Source of the DNA: DATLBY01 sp035526665
GTDB taxonomy: Bacteria > Acidobacteriota > Terriglobia > Bryobacterales > Bryobacteraceae
Length of the DNA: 5,095 bases
Direction: 5' to 3'
Assembly: GCA_035526665.1 (NCBI GenBank)
Contig: DATLBY010000022.1
Location: 1-5,095, forward strand
A program made the position numbers and the translations under genes. Every line of letters begins with the position of its first letter. Position 1 is the stretch's first letter. The notes under the pieces were generated by a model. That model searched no databases. It was not told where the DNA came from and was given only the letters and a program-made list of their open reading frames with translations. Shown here in pieces: positions 1 to 5,095 of the stretch.

Positions 1-790
1 GCGAATAATCCTGTTTTTTCAGCGGAATATCGATCCAGCGCTCCGACGCCACCAGCCGCGATTCCATTTCATTCAGCGTGCTCAGGTACTGGTCCATCCG
101 CTCGCGGTCCGTCTTGCCCAGCTTGGAATCGAGCTCCCGCGCGCTGTCTGCCACCGCATCCACCAGCTTGATGCGCCGCTGCAAATACTCATGTTCAGAC
201 TTTAGCGAGGTGTGGTCTCCCCGGAACAGGCGGTCGAAGATGCGTCGGGGGTTGTTCTCCGCCGGAATCGGTTTCCCGTCCTGGTTGTAGGAGATGGTGC
301 CCGTGCGCGATAGGTAGCCAGTTCCGGCGTCGATCGATAACACCAGCGACGGTTGCCTGCAGTACTGCTTCGTGTGCAGCGCAATCACCTGGTCGAGTCC
401 CACCGAGTTGAAAGTTCCCGGCTTCGGATTATGCAGCGGAGCGCCCGTCAGCCACATATCGGAGCAGATGTGCGGATCGGCCTTGGGCCCGTTGGGATGA
501 AGCATTCCGCCCAGGAAGCTCAGCTTGTTACGGAAGGAAGCCAGCGGTTCCGTGGACTTGCCAAAAACGAAGTCCTTCCCGCTTCCCGCCGTGGGAAACC
601 AGCTCCACTCGTTGATGCCGTGCTCCGTCTTCGGCAGCGACATCCCGTTGGCCGTATAGAGGGCGCAGAAACGGCGCGGAGCCTGATTCGTCACTTCGGC
701 GCCCATGACGTCGAGAACGGGCAGGGCCAGCGCTACGCCCCCCAACCCTTTCAGGAAGGCGCGGCGGTCCAGGTGAAGGGATCGTTTCAT
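1..790 (-). CDS. DUF1552 family Tat-exported protein, N-terminal part (C-terminus beyond window edge)
   Basis: This reading frame stays open from an ATG at 790 to the left edge, giving 263 complete codons; family members are usually well over 400 residues, so the C-terminal part is missing only because the window ends. The N-terminus carries a twin-arginine signal, DRRAFLKG at residues 8-15, followed by a hydrophobic stretch (about 16-30), so the protein should be exported folded. Family hallmarks seen are RRFCALYTANGM (39-50), an LTGAP segment near 114 following a D-P-H motif (105-107), YLSRTGTISYN (159-169) and PAENNPRRIFDRLFRG (176-191). Residues 196-250 are charged and look helical. The start lies 25 bp after the stop of the DUF1592-type gene, with AGAAG at 797-801 as a modest ribosome site, so co-transcription is expected. 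DUF1552 has no established biochemical role. Family assignment comes from recalled motifs and is strong; the function is unknown. Confidence 0.9.
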   Translation of the reverse strand, partial: MKRSLHLDRRAFLKGLGGVALALPVLDVMGAEVTNQAPRRFCALYTANGMSLPKTEHGINEWSWFPTAGSGKDFVFGKSTEPLASFRNKLSFLGGMLHPNGPKADPHICSDMWLTGAPLHNPKPGTFNSVGLDQVIALHTKQYCRQPSLVLSIDAGTGYLSRTGTISYNQDGKPIPAENNPRRIFDRLFRGDHTSLKSEHEYLQRRIKLVDAVADSARELDSKLGKTDRERMDQYLSTLNEMESRLVASERWIDIPLKKQDYS

Positions 791-815
791 GTGTTTCTTC
801 TGACTCCGTTTTCCG

Positions 816-3800
816 TTACTTCTCGAGAAATATCTTACTATTCACAACGTACCGAAGCATATCTTTCATCCGGTAACCGCCGGCCTTCAGTTTCAGCTCG
901 TCCCGCTTCAGGTACTCCAGTTCATTGTATGTGAGAGAGCGGCCCGCCGCATACGTGGCCAGATGCTTCAGGACGCTGAAGGACACTTGGTCGATGCGAT
1001 CCTCGGCCAGATACCGTTTCAGATCGTTTGCTCCGGCGACTTCGGTCTTGTCGGGCAAGGTGGACCTGGCGTCCACGGTCTGCGCCTTCCTGCGGCCTCC
1101 GGCGTCGTACTCCTCAAACGCCACGCCCCAGGGATCGATCTTCGAATGACATTGCATGCAGGCCGGCAGGCTGCGGTGCTGCTCCAGCCGCTGGCGCAGG
1201 GTCAGACCCTTTTCATCGGCCTTCAGCGCCGGCACGTTGGGCGGAGGGTCAGCCGGTGGCTCCGCGATAATCTTCCGCGCCAGCCAGGCGCCGCGCTTCA
1301 CCGGATTGGATTCGCGTCCATCCGACAGTCCCGCCATGATGGCCGATTGCGTAAGGATGCCGCCCAGGTCTGGCCTGCCGTGCCGGATGGGAACAAAGCG
1401 GAAGCCGCTCTCCGTCTTATCGGCCAGATCGTAGTAGCTGGCGACCGTCTCATTGGCGACGATGAAATCCGAAGAGATCAGGTCCTTCACCGGCAGGTTG
1501 TTCCGGATCAGGTATTGCACAAACTCGACCGGCTCCTGCTTCAGCTCAGCGCGGGTGTTGCGCGTCAGCCGTGGATAGCGCTTGCGGTCCGATTCCAGCA
1601 CCTGAAACTTATCCAGGCTCAGCCATTGGGACACAAACTCGTTGACGAATCGGGAAAAGCGCGCATCCGCGATCATCCGCTCGACCTCGGCATCCAGCGA
1701 TTTTGCCAGCAAACCGCTCGAGGCCAGACGCATAGTCGTGCGGTCGGGCGGTCCGTTCCATAGAAAATAGGACAGCTTGGAGGCCAGTTCAAAACGGTCA
1801 AGCGGCTCGGGCGCGGGGCTGGCGCTGTTCTCCAGCAGGAACAGAAACTGCGGCGACGTCAGCACTACCAGCAGCGTATCCTTGATAGACTCCGCAAAGC
1901 TGCGGCCGCTGGCCTGCGCCTTCGCGTACACGCCCATAAGTTCGGAATCTTCCGCCGCGGTAATGGGACGGCGCCAGGCGCGTGTCCCGAAATTGTGCAC
2001 GATCTTCCCTGCCCATGCCCGCGTGTCGGTTTTCCGGTCGAATTCGACGAAGATGTTCTTGTGCGACGGCGGCGGCCACACCTCGTAATACGGCCCCTCG
2101 AACTCAACGGAACGGATCAGCAGGCGGGGTATGTCACGGCCGTCGGTGTATTCGCTGCGGACACCGATTTCGCGGATGCCGGCCAGGTAGTTCACGTTGT
2201 CTTTCTCTACCTGAGGGCTCGGGAAGTTATCGATGCTCCCTTCGAATACGTACTTCGCAAGCTTGCTGCCTGTCACTGTCTGCGGCGGACCGACGGGAGC
2301 GAATGTGCTGCCGCAATCGCGCCTTAGGCCCAGGTGAACGCCGACCCGGGGCTGCCGTTTCTCAAATGTCAGAAATCGTTTCGCCGTCTCCTGCTCCGGA
2401 GCCAACAGCGTCAGCACAATGCGGTCCAGTTCCTTCGTGTCGTCATATTTGGCGCTCAGCTGAAGCGGTCCCGCTTCCAGCCTAATGGCCATAAAAGCGG
2501 GCTGCTGCAACGCCCCCGAGAATTGCCGGTCGCCCAGATGGATGATGACTTCCGGGCGTTGCGGCTTTCGGTTGCCGCGCGGCTGCTTTACCGCGGGAGA
2601 CTGCACCATCTGTTTTCCACGCTCTGCCAAAGCCAGAATCTCTGGCGTGTCCAGAGGCCGGCGATATAGCCGTACGTCCGCCAGCTCGCCCGGAAACGGA
2701 AGAGTGCCGGAAATATTCCCGATTTGCAGATCCGCTTTCGGATCGTCAAACTGGGCCGCGCCCAGCGGTCCCTTGGCCACCAGACGGCCATTTACAAAAA
2801 GCACCGTCTCATTTCTGCCGCGCCGCACAACGGCCGCGACGTGCTGCCAGGCATCGGCGCGAATCGCTCCTGGCCGCGACGATACCATCCCATTGGCGTC
2901 GTCCGTCAGCCCCGCTGTTTGCAGCCGCAGAGTGCCGCGCGCGTCCGGCAGCTCCAGATACCAGCCCAGGGCGCGGCCCGGCCCTGCCAGACTGACGACG
3001 ACCGATCTTTGGAGCTGGCGTGGGTGAATCCATGCCGCCACAGTGAAATCGCCTTCGCCTACATGCTTCGCATCATCGGTGGGGATGGCGCTGCGTGGAA
3101 CCACCAGCGAATCGGCGCCGCCGGTGAGCGACAGCGCGCTTCCCAGGGGTGAATCGGCGAAATGCGCTTTGCCTTCCAGACGGCCGGCCAGCGCACTCCC
3201 CGCCGGACCTGTCAGCGGCCACGCCGCGGTCAAACCTTCGTTGAGGCGCGACGCATCCGGCGCCTGCGGTTTGCTCTTTTTCTCGTAAACGTCCACCTGG
3301 TAAATGCCGCGCGTGGGAATCGTGATGGTTCCCGGAGTCTTGGCGGCATTCCAGACGATGCCTTTGCCGGTCTGCGGGAGCGCACCGGGATCCAGCAACA
3401 GCCCGTCGTTATATTTCGCGGCGGTAACGGTCACCCGGAAGCGGCCGTCGTCAGGCAGCTCACGCAGGGAAATCTTGAAGTTTGCCTTGGGCCCGTAGGT
3501 GCCGTCCTCGTCGAACATCTCTTCCGATGGAATTGCCGGCCGTAGCAGGAGCCCCTCTGGGACAGTGCTCCAAGGGCTGCCCTTGGGGTAACCCGCACTG
3601 CCGCGCAGGTCGGCAAAAACGGCGTGATAGATGCTGTCGTAATCCCGCCAGCCACGTACCGTGTCGTTGCCCCGGTAGCCTTCGATGAACCGGTACTTGG
3701 TGCGCATGAAGAATGGTTCGAAAGCGAACGGCTTCACGGGCGTCAACTGGTTCACCAGCACGTCGCTGTTCTCCAGCAGCAGGCTCCCGGCCCCGAGCAC

Positions 3801-4511
3801 CAGTTTTTCCGGCAGAGGGGCGGGGTTCACGCCCGTGCCAAGATCCATGCGGAAGTTCTGGATGGAGGGTTTGGACTTGGGATCTACGATGGCGCGGTCC
3901 AGAGCCTTCTCCGCGATCTCAAAATAGGCTTCCATCAGCAGCGGGGAAAGCTGCTGCGTATCCCGGTTATTGAGGAAGCCATCTTTGGAGACGGCGTCCG
4001 GAGGAAGCGCGGCCGTCAGGTCGTCGTCCACAAGCAGCAGTTCGCGCAGGGTATTCCGATATTGCGATACGGTCAGCCGCAGCACCTGGCCGTTCTTCGG
4101 CGCCGGACGCAGCCGGGCCATCTCCAGCCCGCGGCCTATCCACTCGCTAATCTGCTGCCGGTCGGCGCTGCCCGGCTGTTCCTGGCCTTTCGGCGGCATG
4201 GTGCCGGCGCGGACCCTGCGCCGCACTGCGTCCCAGATTTTCACCTGGTCATCGGAAAACTTTGCATCCAGCAGATCCACACGAATGCCGGCGGTGCTGT
4301 TGTCGACATTGTGGCATCGCAGGCAGTTTTGTGTGAGGAACGGCTTGACGAAGCCATCGAACGCGGGATCCGCGGATGCAGCGGCCGCCTGCGCGGGCAG
4401 AAAACGGGTGGTCAACGCCAGCAGCACAATGAAAATCAAACTCAGCGCCCACACGGATCGCAATCGGAGCCAACGAGGTCCTGCAGTCATGCCTTTATAT
4501 AAGTATCTCAT
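816..4511 (-). CDS. Large secreted cytochrome-c-like protein of the DUF1592 family with an internal LamG domain
   Basis: This 1231-residue protein starts at an ATG at 4511, chosen because GGGGAAAG precedes it with good spacing; the frame stays open upstream to a GTG at 4622, but that stretch looks non-coding. A second ATG at 4490 is possible. Residues 15-42 form a basic then hydrophobic signal peptide ending near AQA. Order of regions: PSCyt1-like segment with CLRCH (63-67) and a TMPP motif (104-107) that may supply a methionine ligand; DUF1587 (about 144-208); beta-rich family region (about 225-410); LamG/concanavalin-like domain (about 423-633) with FTVAAWI, WQHVAAVV and VRLYRRPL motifs; basic proline-rich linker (about 637-653); beta-rich region ending in EGPYYEVWPPPSH; DUF1595 (about 832-894, RAWRRPIT); DUF1592 (about 905-1029, LASKLSYFLWN); DUF1588 with CMQCH (1118-1122) and KIDPWGVAFE; DUF1585 to the end. 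Export with covalent heme at one or both CXXCH motifs is inferred. Reaction and substrate are unknown. It probably forms an operon with the DUF1552 gene. Confidence 0.93.
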   Translation of the reverse strand: MRYLYKGMTAGPRWLRLRSVWALSLIFIVLLALTTRFLPAQAAAASADPAFDGFVKPFLTQNCLRCHNVDNSTAGIRVDLLDAKFSDDQVKIWDAVRRRVRAGTMPPKGQEQPGSADRQQISEWIGRGLEMARLRPAPKNGQVLRLTVSQYRNTLRELLLVDDDLTAALPPDAVSKDGFLNNRDTQQLSPLLMEAYFEIAEKALDRAIVDPKSKPSIQNFRMDLGTGVNPAPLPEKLVLGAGSLLLENSDVLVNQLTPVKPFAFEPFFMRTKYRFIEGYRGNDTVRGWRDYDSIYHAVFADLRGSAGYPKGSPWSTVPEGLLLRPAIPSEEMFDEDGTYGPKANFKISLRELPDDGRFRVTVTAAKYNDGLLLDPGALPQTGKGIVWNAAKTPGTITIPTRGIYQVDVYEKKSKPQAPDASRLNEGLTAAWPLTGPAGSALAGRLEGKAHFADSPLGSALSLTGGADSLVVPRSAIPTDDAKHVGEGDFTVAAWIHPRQLQRSVVVSLAGPGRALGWYLELPDARGTLRLQTAGLTDDANGMVSSRPGAIRADAWQHVAAVVRRGRNETVLFVNGRLVAKGPLGAAQFDDPKADLQIGNISGTLPFPGELADVRLYRRPLDTPEILALAERGKQMVQSPAVKQPRGNRKPQRPEVIIHLGDRQFSGALQQPAFMAIRLEAGPLQLSAKYDDTKELDRIVLTLLAPEQETAKRFLTFEKRQPRVGVHLGLRRDCGSTFAPVGPPQTVTGSKLAKYVFEGSIDNFPSPQVEKDNVNYLAGIREIGVRSEYTDGRDIPRLLIRSVEFEGPYYEVWPPPSHKNIFVEFDRKTDTRAWAGKIVHNFGTRAWRRPITAAEDSELMGVYAKAQASGRSFAESIKDTLLVVLTSPQFLFLLENSASPAPEPLDRFELASKLSYFLWNGPPDRTTMRLASSGLLAKSLDAEVERMIADARFSRFVNEFVSQWLSLDKFQVLESDRKRYPRLTRNTRAELKQEPVEFVQYLIRNNLPVKDLISSDFIVANETVASYYDLADKTESGFRFVPIRHGRPDLGGILTQSAIMAGLSDGRESNPVKRGAWLARKIIAEPPADPPPNVPALKADEKGLTLRQRLEQHRSLPACMQCHSKIDPWGVAFEEYDAGGRRKAQTVDARSTLPDKTEVAGANDLKRYLAEDRIDQVSFSVLKHLATYAAGRSLTYNELEYLKRDELKLKAGGYRMKDMLRYVVNSKIFLEK

Positions 4512-4514
4512 CAA

Positions 4515-4522
4515 CTTTCCCC
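4515..4522 (-). promoter_or_regulatory. Ribosome binding site that sets the start of the DUF1592-family gene
   Basis: Read on the minus strand this is GGGGAAAG, followed by TTG and then the ATG at 4511. It is the best purine-rich site near any candidate start of the large gene. The later ATG at 4490 has only AAAGG placed too close to it, and the upstream GTG at 4622 would run into the divergent gene's leader. Confidence 0.6.
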
Positions 4523-4607
4523 GCTTCGCTTTCCCGCCGGCGACCCACCGATCAATGGCAGATGATACTCTATTTCGTTGTACTGCTTTGCATCCCGCCA
4601 ATAAAAT

Positions 4608-4616
4608 AAGGAGAGG
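4608..4616 (+). promoter_or_regulatory. Strong ribosome binding site of the cupin gene
   Basis: AAGGAGAGG lies 8 bases upstream of the ATG at 4625 when measured from its end, and its AAGGAG core is a near-perfect Shine-Dalgarno match. It fixes the start of the cupin and suggests efficient translation, in contrast with the modest sites of the two leftward genes. Confidence 0.8.
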
Positions 4617-4624
4617 AATCACTA

Positions 4625-5011
4625 ATGCGAATAGCTAAGGAAGATATTCCGGTGAAAATCAACGTACCCGGCGCCGTAGCCCGGCAAAAGACGGAATTCG
4701 GCGATGCGACCGGGTACGGCAAAATCAGCGGCGAGTACTTTTCTCTCGGCGCTGGTACCGATATCGCACCTCTGCTCCAGGGTCTCAAGGGTGACTTGTG
4801 CCAGGCGCCGCACTGGGGCTATCTATTGAAGGGGGAACTGACCGTCACCTACGCAGACGGCAGAAAAGAAGTGATCAGCAGCGGCGACTTGTTCTACTGG
4901 CCGCCTGGTCACACAGTAAAAGTGGGCCAGGATGCCGAGGTCATCCTCTTCAGTCCGCAGCACGAGCACAGCGAGGTCATCGATCACATGCTGGCCAAAA
5001 TGGCTGGCTGA
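4625..5011 (+). CDS. Small single-domain cupin protein
   Basis: This complete 128-residue protein has no signal peptide and is probably cytoplasmic. It is one cupin beta-barrel: motif 1 is CQAPHWGYLLKGELTVTYADG-like (residues 59-79, given here only as a landmark: H63, W64, G70, E71, G79) and motif 2 is GDLFYWPPGHTV (87-98), ending in a VILFSP strand (106-111). Compared with the classic HxH...E...H metal site, only the first histidine (H63), E71 and H96 are in place; the second motif 1 histidine is G65, so metal binding may be altered or absent. A histidine/acid-rich tail (H113-H121) follows. Its start is set by AAGGAGAGG at 4608-4616. It is divergent from the DUF1592/DUF1552 pair, which gives at most a weak functional link. 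Enzyme, isomerase or ligand-sensing roles all remain possible for cupins of this size. The fold call is confident; the activity is not known. Confidence 0.9.
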   Translation: MRIAKEDIPVKINVPGAVARQKTEFGDATGYGKISGEYFSLGAGTDIAPLLQGLKGDLCQAPHWGYLLKGELTVTYADGRKEVISSGDLFYWPPGHTVKVGQDAEVILFSPQHEHSEVIDHMLAKMAG

Positions 5012-5036
5012 TGCTGTAGAGACGCGAAATCGGTGA

Positions 5037-5050
5037 CCGAGTTCCGAGTT
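5037..5050. repeat. Two perfect tandem copies of a 7-base unit
   Basis: CCGAGTT occurs twice in direct succession downstream of the cupin stop. The first copy also forms part of the short inverted repeat TCGGTGACCGA (5030-5040). With only two copies this may be chance. The rest of 5012-5095 shows no gene, tRNA or convincing terminator. Confidence 0.35.
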
Positions 5051-5095
5051 TGCCGCTGTCGCGTAGTATCGGCTTGATCGTTGCTTGCTGCACTG

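Larger units (their letters stand above)
4512..4624. promoter_or_regulatory. Divergent intergenic region expected to hold promoters for both directions
   Basis: These 113 bp separate the leftward DUF1592/DUF1552 pair from the rightward cupin gene, so both transcripts should begin here. It is more AT-rich between 4561 and 4610 than the flanking genes. A minus-strand TATCAT (complement of 4562-4567) matches five of six bases of a -10 box, and an overlapping plus-strand GATACT (4564-4569) matches four of six. Neither has a convincing -35 box at the right distance, so the exact promoters are not resolved. No clear operator palindrome beyond the short CGCCGGCG was seen. Confidence 0.4.

Noticed and set aside
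353..934. 193-codon open frame on the plus strand across the junction of the two leftward genes
   Set aside because: It runs antisense through the DUF1552 N-terminus, including its Tat motif, and into the end of the large gene; no protein-like features were seen.
963..1763. 266-codon open frame on the plus strand opposite the DUF1592/DUF1588 part
   Set aside because: Same reasons: composition of a codon shadow, no domain, no good ribosome site, and complete overlap with strongly conserved motifs on the other strand.
3624..4502. 292-codon open frame on the plus strand opposite the N-terminal part of the large gene
   Set aside because: It lies wholly antisense to a gene with clear family domains, its translation is rich in Arg/His/Gln/Gly with no recognisable domain, and long antisense frames are expected in GC-rich coding DNA.
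4578..4607. TTGTAC and TAAAAT as a promoter for the cupin
   Set aside because: The -10-like box directly abuts the ribosome binding site, so a transcript starting about 7 bases downstream would lose the Shine-Dalgarno sequence; the -35 match is also poor.
4590..4622. Lipoprotein signal (LLAGC) at the start of the longest version of the large protein
   Set aside because: It lies in the intergenic region upstream of the better-supported ATG and is followed by charged residues and a second, genuine signal peptide.
5030..5040. TCGGTGACCGA as a possible terminator hairpin after the cupin
   Set aside because: The stem is only four usable base pairs around a three-base loop and no T-run follows, so an intrinsic terminator is not supported.

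Overview
The window reads as a chromosomal piece of a GC-rich bacterium (roughly 60% GC by eye). Its main content is a gene pair typical of the 'planctomycete-specific domain' families: a very large secreted protein with cytochrome-like CXXCH motifs (PSCyt1 / DUF1587 / DUF1595 / DUF1592 / DUF1588 / DUF1585) and a Tat-exported DUF1552 protein. Such pairs are abundant in Planctomycetes, Verrucomicrobia and soil Acidobacteria of the Solibacter/Bryobacter type. From general recollection of family architecture I favour an acidobacterial (Solibacteres-like) host, but the sequence alone does not settle this. No rRNA, tRNA, CRISPR, phage or transposon signal was found.

Layout. Positions 1-790 (minus strand) hold the N-terminal 263 codons of a DUF1552 protein with a twin-arginine signal; its C-terminal part lies beyond the left edge. 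A 25-bp gap separates it from the upstream gene at 816-4511 (minus strand), a 1231-residue protein with a signal peptide, an N-terminal and a C-terminal CXXCH motif, and a LamG/concanavalin-like domain in its middle. The two are almost certainly one operon, transcribed leftward. Positions 4512-4624 are a 113-bp divergent intergenic region. At 4625-5011 (plus strand) is a small single-domain cupin. The last 84 bp carry no recognisable gene.

How the genes may work together. The large protein and the DUF1552 protein should both act outside the cytoplasmic membrane: one through the Sec route with c-type heme attached after export, the other folded in the cytoplasm and exported by Tat. This suggests a redox protein plus a folded, possibly cofactor-bearing partner, and the LamG domain suggests a glycan or surface ligand. 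The substrate is unknown for the whole family. The cupin is cytoplasmic by sequence and is linked to the pair only by its divergent position. The pair is a recognised but functionally uncharacterised family system, and I found no evidence of an entirely new one.
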